NCBI GenBank assembly: GCA_016285885.1
Contig: JAEERP010000001.1
Coordinates: 434,001 to 498,000, forward strand
DNA from: Paludibacteraceae bacterium
GTDB taxonomy: Bacteria > Bacteroidota > Bacteroidia > Bacteroidales > Paludibacteraceae
DNA length: 64,000 nucleotides
Direction: 5' to 3'
A program made the translations under genes and the position numbers. Under the pieces are notes generated by a model, which saw nothing but the letters and a program-made list of their open reading frames with translations, was not told the origin of the DNA and made no database searches. Shown in pieces: positions 56,937 through 64,000 of this stretch (positions within the stretch are counted from its first letter, which is position 1; the number at the start of each line of letters is the position of its first letter).

Positions 56937-58006
56937 TGGCCTTCTTCGAATTTAAAGACGTTGAACTTGTTGGCATGGCGGCAGGTGTTCCGAGTTTTAT
57001 CGCGAACAACCTGCATCCATTGCCGGACGATGATATATCATCTGACTATGCGCCAGAAGACTTCGTGAAGAACACGGGGGTCTTGGAGCGGCGCATCACC
57101 TATACGCAGACCACCTCTGACCTCTGCTACCATGCGGCGGAGCGGTTGCTCGCCGATTTGGGTTGGAAAAAAGAGGAGGTGGATGCGCTCATTTTTGTTT
57201 CCCAGACCCGTGATTTCGCTACGCCCGCCACATCAGGAATCTTACAGGATCGTCTTGGCCTAAGTAAAGGCACCTATTGCATCGACCTGACATTGGGATG
57301 CTCTGGATGGGTTTATGGCCTGAATACCGTGACCTCACTGCTCTCCACCGGATGCATGAAAAAGGCGCTCCTGATGGCGGGAGACTCCAAGGCGGTTCGC
57401 CCGATGAAGATATCTCCATTGTTCGGACATGCAGGTACAGTCACCGCACTGGAATACAAACCAGGGGCGAAGGGCTTCCAATTCCATTGCGGGACAGACG
57501 GAAGTGGATACGATGCCATCATCATACCGGATGGTGGTGCCCGCAACCTGATCACGCCACGTTCTTTCGAGTACGAAGAGTGCGAGGGGGGTGAAAAGAC
57601 AAGGATGCAGTCCCGCATGAAAGGAATGGATGTCTTTTCATTCGGCATAACGACGGCGCCTAAGTCCGTCAAGAAACTTGCGGAACATTATGGTTTCGAT
57701 TACCAGTCTTACGATTATTTAGTGCTTCACCAGGCGAATATGGCCATGAACAGCATGATCGCCAAGAAACTGAAATTACCCAACGAGAAGGTTCCTTCCT
57801 GTATGCACAATTTCGGGAACACCTCATCCGCTTCTATACCGCTGACCATTGTGACGGAGTTGAAGGGAAAGGCGACCAATGCGCGGACGAATTTCCTCTG
57901 CTGTGGTTTCGGCGTGGGGCTTTCGTGGGCTACGGTCGCATTCACGACAGAAAACCTATTTATTTCGGACCTCGTGGAGGTTGACGAAGAGGGTGTTTGT
58001 CTATAA
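56936..58006 (+). CDS. Ketoacyl-ACP synthase III-like protein (copy 1)
   Basis: A 356-residue thiolase-fold protein of the FabH type. The catalytic triad is complete: Cys122 in TLGCSGWVYGL, His265 in VLHQANMAM and Asn295 in NFGNTSSASIP. FabH-like enzymes condense an acyl-CoA with malonyl-ACP. The position in the capsule operon directly after a dedicated ACP suggests a product for polymer decoration, not for membrane lipids. It starts on the last base of the ACP stop. Followed 19 bases later by a second KASIII-like gene. Confidence 0.93.
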   Translation: MAFFEFKDVELVGMAAGVPSFIANNLHPLPDDDISSDYAPEDFVKNTGVLERRITYTQTTSDLCYHAAERLLADLGWKKEEVDALIFVSQTRDFATPATSGILQDRLGLSKGTYCIDLTLGCSGWVYGLNTVTSLLSTGCMKKALLMAGDSKAVRPMKISPLFGHAGTVTALEYKPGAKGFQFHCGTDGSGYDAIIIPDGGARNLITPRSFEYEECEGGEKTRMQSRMKGMDVFSFGITTAPKSVKKLAEHYGFDYQSYDYLVLHQANMAMNSMIAKKLKLPNEKVPSCMHNFGNTSSASIPLTIVTELKGKATNARTNFLCCGFGVGLSWATVAFTTENLFISDLVEVDEEGVCL

Positions 58007-58025
58007 CGAGTAACCAAGAAAAAAG

Positions 58026-59096
58026 ATGGCTTTTCTAGATATAAAGAATGTACGTGTCGTAGGTATGGCTACAGCCGTTCCGAAGAATATCGTGCACAAT
58101 TCGGATGCAAAAATTGACGGAAACGACGTCGACAAATTCATCGAGCAAATCGGTGTGGGTGAGAGAAGGACGAGCATGTCGCTTACGGCGGCCGATCTTC
58201 AGGTCTCAGCAGCCGAGCGTATGTTATCCGACCTCCAATGGGAGAAGGATTCCGTCGATGCTATTCTGAGTGTCAGCATCTCACCAGACTATCCTTTGCC
58301 GGTCAATGCATGTATGTTACAGGACCGTTTAGGCCTGAGCCGCGAGTGTTATGCCCAAGACATCTGCCTTGGATGTTCCGGTTGGGTGTATGGCTTAAGC
58401 GTTATCGCCACATTGCTGCGTGACGGAAATATCAAGCGGGGATTGTTGGTGACTGGTGACTCCAAGATGCATTGGGGAAAGGGTAGGGAAGCCCTGTTGT
58501 TCGGTCATGCGGCTTGTGTGACCGCACTGGAATATGAACCTGGCAGCGAAGGCTTCAAGTTCGAATTTGGCACGGATGGTAGCAACTATGATGCGATCAT
58601 CATGCCGAAGAGCGGTTTGCGCAACCTGCATTACGATGATGAGATGATCAAGCAGTTCGAGGACCCGTTCATGCAACACTCCATGGAGGCGGAGATGAAA
58701 AGTCTCGATGTCTTTTCATTCAGTATTTCTCGTGTTCCGGAATCCATTTCAACCTTGTGCGATCACTTCGGTGTCGATTTCCAGGCATGCGATTATCTCG
58801 TGCTCCATCAGGCGAATAAGAGCATCAACCAGCATATCTGCAAGAAAATGATGGTTGACCCAGGGAAGGCGCCTTCTTCTCTTGAACGATTCGGGAACAC
58901 ATTATCATCCAGCATCCCGGTTACCATCTCCACACAGCTCAAAGGCAAAGTTGAAAACACAAAAACGAACTTCATCTGCTGCGGTTTCGGCGTGGGTCTT
59001 TCGTGGGCAAGTGTTGTGTTCTCCACGGAACATCTCGTGCTTTCCGATTTAGTTGAAGTGGATGATCATTTTTACGACGATTTAAAATGGGTATAA
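58026..59096 (+). CDS. Ketoacyl-ACP synthase III-like protein (copy 2)
   Basis: A 356-residue paralogue of the preceding protein with an equally complete triad: Cys117 in LGCSGWVYGL, His261 in VLHQANKSIN and Asn291 in RFGNTLSSSIP. The two have equal length and a common start (MAF-x-x-(F/I)K-(D/N)V) but moderate identity, so this is an old duplication or a heteromeric pair. Both keeping all catalytic residues argues for two condensing steps or two starter specificities. Its last ten bases overlap the start of the reductase gene. Confidence 0.93.
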   Translation: MAFLDIKNVRVVGMATAVPKNIVHNSDAKIDGNDVDKFIEQIGVGERRTSMSLTAADLQVSAAERMLSDLQWEKDSVDAILSVSISPDYPLPVNACMLQDRLGLSRECYAQDICLGCSGWVYGLSVIATLLRDGNIKRGLLVTGDSKMHWGKGREALLFGHAACVTALEYEPGSEGFKFEFGTDGSNYDAIIMPKSGLRNLHYDDEMIKQFEDPFMQHSMEAEMKSLDVFSFSISRVPESISTLCDHFGVDFQACDYLVLHQANKSINQHICKKMMVDPGKAPSSLERFGNTLSSSIPVTISTQLKGKVENTKTNFICCGFGVGLSWASVVFSTEHLVLSDLVEVDDHFYDDLKWV

Positions 59097-59848
59097 CGAA
59101 CAATCCATTCTCCTTAGAGGGAAAAACGATATTGGTGACGGGTGCCTCATCGGGCATTGGTCAGGGATGTGCGGTCATGGCTGCGCAGTTAGGAGCGAAA
59201 GTGATCGCTTGTGGCAGGAACGAAGAACGGTTGAATGGCACGATCAGTCAGTTGGAAGGGGAGGGACACTCCACATTCGCTGGGGAGTTGACGGACCAGA
59301 CAGTCATCGAAAGTCTTGTGGCGAGTGTGCCTGTTTTAGACGGTGCGGTCTTCTCTGCAGGCATCTCCATGACAGCACCATTCACCTTTTCCACACGAGA
59401 CAAGTTCGATAAAGTCTTTAATGTTAATTTCTTCTCTCCGATTGAGCTTCTGCGTCTCTTGGTGAAGAAGAAGAAATTGGCGAATGGAGCCTCGGTGGTC
59501 TTCATCTCCTCTGTCGGGGGCAATTTTGGCTTCTCTGTGGGCAATGGTATCTACGGGGCATCCAAGGCCGCATTGAACTCTATGACACGTTTGTGCAGTT
59601 TGGAGCTGGCGCCTAAGAAAATTCGTGTCAATGCGATTTGTCCGGGCATGGTTGTGACGCCATTGGTAGAGGGATTCTCCGAGAATATCACGCAGGAAGA
59701 TATACAGAAAGATATAGATTTCTATCCGCTGAAGCGCTATGGGAAGCCGGAAGACATTGCGGGGGGCGTTGTCTACTTATTGTCGGATGCGGCCTCTTGG
59801 GTGACTGGTCAGGCGATCTGTGTGGATGGAGGTATCACCGCATACTAA
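59087..59848 (+). CDS. Short-chain dehydrogenase, FabG-like
   Basis: A 253-residue SDR. The cofactor site is TGASSGIGQ near residue 19-27; catalytic Ser in VFISSVGGNFG and Tyr-x3-Lys in YGASK are present; the C-terminal GGVVYLLSDAASWVTGQ and DGGITAY are typical. FabG-like enzymes reduce 3-oxoacyl-ACP to 3-hydroxyacyl-ACP, which fits the position behind two KASIII genes and an ACP gene. Some capsule-linked SDRs act on nucleotide sugars instead, so the substrate remains open. Overlaps the previous gene by ten bases. Confidence 0.9.
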   Translation: MGITNNPFSLEGKTILVTGASSGIGQGCAVMAAQLGAKVIACGRNEERLNGTISQLEGEGHSTFAGELTDQTVIESLVASVPVLDGAVFSAGISMTAPFTFSTRDKFDKVFNVNFFSPIELLRLLVKKKKLANGASVVFISSVGGNFGFSVGNGIYGASKAALNSMTRLCSLELAPKKIRVNAICPGMVVTPLVEGFSENITQEDIQKDIDFYPLKRYGKPEDIAGGVVYLLSDAASWVTGQAICVDGGITAY

Positions 59849-59914
59849 CATGGACCATCGATGAGGGGTAGTCTCTAGTGCTTCATTGGCGTGAATAAGT
59901 GGTTGTTTTAGTTT

Positions 59915-61387
59915 ATGGCAGAAGAGGAAAATCTAAAGAGCAAGACGAAGAAGGGGCTGTTTTGGAGTGCGTTGGAGCGTTTCGGAACGCAAGGCATATC
60001 GGCCTTGTTCGCGATCTTTCTTGCCCGTTTGCTGTCACCGGAGGACTATGGCTTAGTAGCTTTGCCGATGGTTTTCCTTTCATTGGCGCAATGTTTCGTT
60101 GATAGTGGATTCGCTTCCGCCCTGATACGGAAGTCCGATCTGAAGAATGAGGATATCACGACGACCTTCTACTTCAACATCATAGCGGGTTTTGTCTGCT
60201 ATTGGATTCTTTTCTTCACCTCACCACTCATCGCGGATTTCTATGAAGCGCCTATATTGACCCAATTGCTGAAGGTTTCGGCCCTTGGAATGCTCATCGG
60301 TTCGTTCTGTACGGTACAACAGGCGTTGTTGACCAAGGAGATCGATTTCAAGCGTCAGGCGAAGATTTCGTTGTGTGCCTCCGTCGTGGGAGGTCTCATA
60401 GGCGTCACCCTAGCGTTGTTGGGCTTCGGGGTATGGGCTTTGGTGTTCCAAGCCCTTTTCGCACAAACGGTCCGCGCTATTTTGTTGTGGCGGACGAGCA
60501 AGTGGAGACCTCACGGAAAATGGTCGAACGAATCCTTCCATTATCTGTGGAACTACGGCAGCAAGATGTTGGCCTCCGCCATTTTGGACACGCTCTATGT
60601 CAATATCAACCCGATAGTGATCGGCAAGCTCTTCTCGAAGGCTGATTTGGGTAATTTCACGACGGCCAATCAATTCGCCGCACTACCCTCCAGCAACCTT
60701 ACAGGCGTTTTGCAACGCGTCACTTTCCCCGTGTTGAGTACGATACAGAATGACGACGAACGGTTGGCGCGCAATTATAGAAAGATATTACGTCTTTCCG
60801 CCTTCATCGTTTTCCCCCTGATGATGGGATTGTCCTCTGCCGGAGCCCCCTTTGTACGGGTCTTCTTAGGTGATCAATGGGAAGGCTGTATCATCCTTCT
60901 GCAACTGGCCTGCTTTTATATGATGTTTTATCCCATACATGCCATCAATCTTGACCTCTTGATGGTAAAGGGTCGCTCAGACCTGTTCCTCAAGTTGGAG
61001 ATCCTCAAGAAAATAATGGGTGTGGCGGTAATTGTTATCGCAATACCGCACGGAGTGGTTGTCATGGTTGCGAGTGGCATCGTGACATCAATCCTGGCGT
61101 TGGTAATCAACACCCATTATACGGGGAAACTGATCAACGTTGGTTTCTTCAAGCAGATGAAAGATATCATGCCCATCATAATCATCGGCATGATCATGTG
61201 GGGAGTCATCATCCTGTTCAATTGTCTCATGGAGAATTACTACATCGCCTTGGTGTGTGACATTATCATCGGGGTGGTTTTATATGTTGCTCTTTCCAAG
61301 ATCTTTTTGAGAGAAGACCTGAATGAGGTCCTGCAGATGCTGCCAGCCTCGATTAGGGATCGCTTGGGTCATATGTTGAATATGTAA
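59915..61387 (+). CDS. WzxC-like polysaccharide flippase (MOP family)
   Basis: A 490-residue membrane protein with about 12-14 hydrophobic segments; the N-terminal FWSALERFGTQGISALFAI and ARLLSPEDYGLVALPMV are typical of the WzxC-like group of MOP flippases. It should move lipid-linked repeat units across the inner membrane. There is no flippase in operon 1, and a second member of the superfamily follows. It lies 67 bases after the reductase gene. Confidence 0.9.
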   Translation: MAEEENLKSKTKKGLFWSALERFGTQGISALFAIFLARLLSPEDYGLVALPMVFLSLAQCFVDSGFASALIRKSDLKNEDITTTFYFNIIAGFVCYWILFFTSPLIADFYEAPILTQLLKVSALGMLIGSFCTVQQALLTKEIDFKRQAKISLCASVVGGLIGVTLALLGFGVWALVFQALFAQTVRAILLWRTSKWRPHGKWSNESFHYLWNYGSKMLASAILDTLYVNINPIVIGKLFSKADLGNFTTANQFAALPSSNLTGVLQRVTFPVLSTIQNDDERLARNYRKILRLSAFIVFPLMMGLSSAGAPFVRVFLGDQWEGCIILLQLACFYMMFYPIHAINLDLLMVKGRSDLFLKLEILKKIMGVAVIVIAIPHGVVVMVASGIVTSILALVINTHYTGKLINVGFFKQMKDIMPIIIIGMIMWGVIILFNCLMENYYIALVCDIIIGVVLYVALSKIFLREDLNEVLQMLPASIRDRLGHMLNM

Positions 61388-61410
61388 GGTTCTAAGGAGA
61401 GGAAAAGAAT

Positions 61411-62934
61411 ATGTCTAATTCAACCCGCATAGCCAAGAATACACTACTCCTTTACGTGAGGATGTTCTTCATCATGTTGGTCACCCTCTTTACGAGTAGG
61501 GTGATCCTGGAGGTTTTAGGAGAACAAGATTTCGGCATCTACAATGTGGTGGGAGGTGTCTCAAGTTCGTTCGTTTTCTTTTCCAGCGCATTGTCCAATT
61601 CGACCCAACGGTTCTTGAACTTCAAGATGGGTGAGAACGACATGGCAGGTGCGAAGGCTGTCTTCAACAATAGTTTCATCATCTATTCGTTCGTGGCGGC
61701 CGTCGTTTTGCTGATAGGATTACCAGTTGGATATTGGTTTGTTACGCATAAACTGGTGATTCCTGAAGATCGGATGGATGCGGCGGTAGGCGTATTTTTT
61801 GTGACGGTCTTTATGTTCGTCGCGACCATGTTGCTTTCTGTTTACGATTCAGTCTTGATCGCAAGGGAAAACATGAAGTGTTATGCTTTCGTGGGTGTGT
61901 TCGACGCAGTCTCGAAGTTATTGATTGTTTATGCGTTGATGCTTTCGGAAAGCGATCGTTTGTTGCTGTACGCCATCTTGCTTTGTGTGGTACATCTTGT
62001 GTCGAAATTAATTCCGGCGGTTGTATGCATACGCAAATACGAGGAGTGTAAGTTTGATCTGCGTTATGACAAGGTGCTGGTTAAGCAATTGTTCGGTTTC
62101 ATTGGATGGAATGGATTCGGATGTGCTGTGTGGATGATCAATTCCCAAGGCATCAATGTGTTGATTAATACATTCTTCGGAACGGTAGTTAATGCCGCCA
62201 ATGGTATCGCGACGCAAGTCACGCAGGCGGTCAACAGTTTCAGCCTCAATTTCTTCACTGCGGTAAGGCCTCAGATTGTCAAATCGTTCGCAGCCAAAGA
62301 TTATGAATACTTCAACAAGCTAATCTATGCGAGTTGTCGCTTCTCATTCTACATGACATGGATGATCTGTCTACCGATTATGGCTAAGTCTGATTATATA
62401 CTTCATCTTTGGCTGAAAAACCCGCCAGAGTATGCCTCCGAATTCGTTGTGTGGACATTGTTGTTCAGTGCGATCAACGTATTGTCCAACCCGGTATGGT
62501 GCGCGGCTCAAGCTTCAGGAAGACTTGCCAAGTTCTTCATGTTGGGTAGTTCGGTCTTCTTGTTGGGCTTCCCGATCAGCTGGGTGATGTTGTCGTATGG
62601 ACATGAGCCTACCATCGTATTTCAAGTGATGTGCGCAGTGCGTGTGGCTTATTTGTTTACGATTACGAAGGTGTTGGGTGGTTATATCGACTTCCCTATG
62701 AAGCGCTTCTTGAAGAACGTGATACTTCCCGTTCTGAAGGTTGGAGTATGTAGTGCATTGGTTGTATTTTACCTTTCAAGATTCTTTTCCGATAATATGT
62801 ACTCGCTCTTCTATTTTATCATGATGGTGCTCTTCGTCACCGGACTCCTTTCCTATGTGATAGGCATGAGCTCCAAAGAACGGCAAATGGTAAAAGACAA
62901 AGCGACGGGTTTCATACAGAAATTGAAACGATAG
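61411..62934 (+). CDS. Second MOP-superfamily oligosaccharide transporter
   Basis: A 507-residue polytopic protein with about 12 or more membrane segments. TRIAKNTLLLYVRMFFIMLVT and LGEQDFGIYNVVGGVSSSF at the start are features of a distinct MOP subgroup common in Bacteroidota polysaccharide loci. It differs clearly from the WzxC-like neighbour and starts 24 bases after it. Two flippases in one locus may serve different lipid-linked intermediates. Confidence 0.87.
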   Translation: MSNSTRIAKNTLLLYVRMFFIMLVTLFTSRVILEVLGEQDFGIYNVVGGVSSSFVFFSSALSNSTQRFLNFKMGENDMAGAKAVFNNSFIIYSFVAAVVLLIGLPVGYWFVTHKLVIPEDRMDAAVGVFFVTVFMFVATMLLSVYDSVLIARENMKCYAFVGVFDAVSKLLIVYALMLSESDRLLLYAILLCVVHLVSKLIPAVVCIRKYEECKFDLRYDKVLVKQLFGFIGWNGFGCAVWMINSQGINVLINTFFGTVVNAANGIATQVTQAVNSFSLNFFTAVRPQIVKSFAAKDYEYFNKLIYASCRFSFYMTWMICLPIMAKSDYILHLWLKNPPEYASEFVVWTLLFSAINVLSNPVWCAAQASGRLAKFFMLGSSVFLLGFPISWVMLSYGHEPTIVFQVMCAVRVAYLFTITKVLGGYIDFPMKRFLKNVILPVLKVGVCSALVVFYLSRFFSDNMYSLFYFIMMVLFVTGLLSYVIGMSSKERQMVKDKATGFIQKLKR

Positions 62935-62974
62935 GTATACGCTTGAAAATGTGAATAGTAAAATAAATACTTGT

Positions 62975-64000
62975 ATGTCGATGAAAAAGGTGATGTTGGT
63001 TTTCGGAACACGTCCGGAAGCAATCAAGATGTGTCCGTTGGTTAAGGAATTCCAAAAGAATCCGAATGATTTTGAAACGATTGTATGTGTGACGGGACAA
63101 CACAGAGAGATGTTGGATCAGGTGTTGAACATCTTCGGTGTGAAGCCCGACTATGATTTGAACATCATGAAGCAAGGGCAGGATTTGTATGATGTGACGG
63201 CGCGTGTCCTCACAGGTATGCGTGATGTCTTTGCGCAATGTAAGCCTGATGTTGTATTGGTTCATGGGGACACTACGACCTCTACCGCCGCGGCGTTGGC
63301 TGCATTCTATCAGCAGATACCTGTGGGACACGTGGAAGCGGGTCTCCGCACGCACAATATCTACAGTCCATGGCCGGAGGAGATGAACCGGCAGATCACA
63401 GGACGTATCGCCACGTATAATTTCGCACCCACTCCGCTCTCTGAGCAGAACCTCAAGGAGGAGAAGGCTCATGGTAAGATCTATGTGACGGGTAACACCG
63501 TCATTGATGCCCTCCATATGGTAGTGGATAAACTGAAGTCCGACAAAGCGCTCGCCGATGAGCAGATCAAGATTCTGAAAAATGCGGGCTATGATGTCAC
63601 CCGTCTCGACAATGGTAAGCAACTCGTGTTGATCACGGGTCACAGAAGAGAGAATTTCGGTGAGGGATTCATCCACATGGTGACTGCGATGAAGGATCTT
63701 TCCGAGAAGTATCCGGAGGTGGATTTCGTTTACCCTATGCACTTGAACCCGAATGTCCGCAAACCGATCCATCAGGTGTTCGGCGAAGATCTTTCCGCCT
63801 ACAATAACTTCTTCTTCATCGAGCCTCTTCAATATTTGGAGTTCGTCTATCTGATGGAGAAATCCGCCATCGTCCTCACCGACTCGGGTGGTATCCAAGA
63901 AGAGGCGCCGGGATTGGGCAAGCCGGTGCTCGTCATGCGCGACACGACCGAGCGTCCAGAGGCTCTCTCTGCAGGCACGGTGAAACTAGTGGGAACGGAC
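62975..64000 (+). CDS. wecB: UDP-GlcNAc 2-epimerase (non-hydrolysing), 3'-truncated by the window
   Basis: At least 342 residues, open to the end of the window. The start MSMKKVMLVFGTRPEAIKM (or ATG at 62981) and the motifs VCVTGQHREMLDQVL, LVHGDTTTSTAAALAA, VGHVEAGLRT, YSPWPEEMNRQ, GNTVIDAL, ITGHRREN and LTDSGGIQEEAP are diagnostic. The enzyme converts UDP-GlcNAc to UDP-ManNAc, so the polymer of this locus probably contains ManNAc or a derivative. The C-terminal 30 or so residues lie outside the window. Confidence 0.95.
   Translation, partial: MSMKKVMLVFGTRPEAIKMCPLVKEFQKNPNDFETIVCVTGQHREMLDQVLNIFGVKPDYDLNIMKQGQDLYDVTARVLTGMRDVFAQCKPDVVLVHGDTTTSTAAALAAFYQQIPVGHVEAGLRTHNIYSPWPEEMNRQITGRIATYNFAPTPLSEQNLKEEKAHGKIYVTGNTVIDALHMVVDKLKSDKALADEQIKILKNAGYDVTRLDNGKQLVLITGHRRENFGEGFIHMVTAMKDLSEKYPEVDFVYPMHLNPNVRKPIHQVFGEDLSAYNNFFFIEPLQYLEFVYLMEKSAIVLTDSGGIQEEAPGLGKPVLVMRDTTERPEALSAGTVKLVGTD

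Noticed and set aside
62912-63898. Long minus-strand open frame (328 codons) at the end of the window
   Set aside because: It lies opposite the clear UDP-GlcNAc 2-epimerase gene on the plus strand and shows no family motif.

Overview
The window is chromosomal DNA from a member of the Bacteroidota, most likely a gut- or rumen-type Bacteroidales. The reasons are: many start regions preceded by the TAnnTTTG promoter box typical of the phylum (often with TTTG or TTG 19-21 bases upstream); a UpxY-like NusG antiterminator heading a polysaccharide operon; a Bacteroides-style thiS-thiE-thiG-thiC-thiH-thiF-thiE2 operon behind a TPP riboswitch; LytTR-type two-component genes; and secreted proteins, including a GH10-CBM6 xylanase, with C-terminal domains that look like type IX secretion signals. 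No tRNA, rRNA, CRISPR array, transposase or phage gene was seen.

Layout. 1-3.9 kb: a small YegP-like protein, then five minus-strand envelope genes. Two are small predicted outer-membrane barrels, each preceded by a lipoprotein-like gene; a third lipoprotein-like gene stands alone. These form a recently duplicated family with an unusual cysteine-rich N-terminal extension. 3.9-9.9 kb: TPP riboswitch and seven-gene thiamin operon. 10-13 kb: a large AT-rich repetitive secreted protein. 13-15.4 kb: flavodiiron protein and a methyltransferase. 15.6-17.7 kb: secreted xylanase. 18.2-26.7 kb: housekeeping genes on the minus strand (recQ, clpX, clpP, tig, pheT). 26.9-29.6 kb: a hydrolase-like protein without its nucleophile and two tandem DjlA-like TerB/J-domain membrane proteins. 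29.6-36.8 kb: a six-gene minus-strand operon (beta-helix lipoprotein, EEP-family phosphatase/nuclease, LytS-like kinase, LytTR regulator, FAD oxidoreductase, and a membrane protein that I think has a divergent TerB fold).

37.4 kb to the end: a surface-polysaccharide region in two parts. Part 1 (37.4-50.7 kb) has a WecA/MraY-type initiating transferase, Wza-like exporter, Wzc-like tyrosine kinase, PHP-type phosphatase, an aminotransferase, WbqC-like protein, five glycosyltransferases and an EpsG-like polymerase candidate, but no flippase. Part 2 (51.0 kb onwards) starts with the UpxY-like antiterminator, repeats the WecA-Wza-Wzc cassette as clear paralogues, then carries a NeuD/PglD-type acyltransferase, acyl carrier protein, two ketoacyl synthase III proteins, a short-chain reductase, two flippases and a UDP-GlcNAc 2-epimerase cut by the window end. 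The ACP/KASIII/reductase/acyltransferase group could make and attach a short (hydroxy)acyl group to an amino sugar; it is the most interesting candidate pathway here, together with the cysteine-module lipoproteins near the start.
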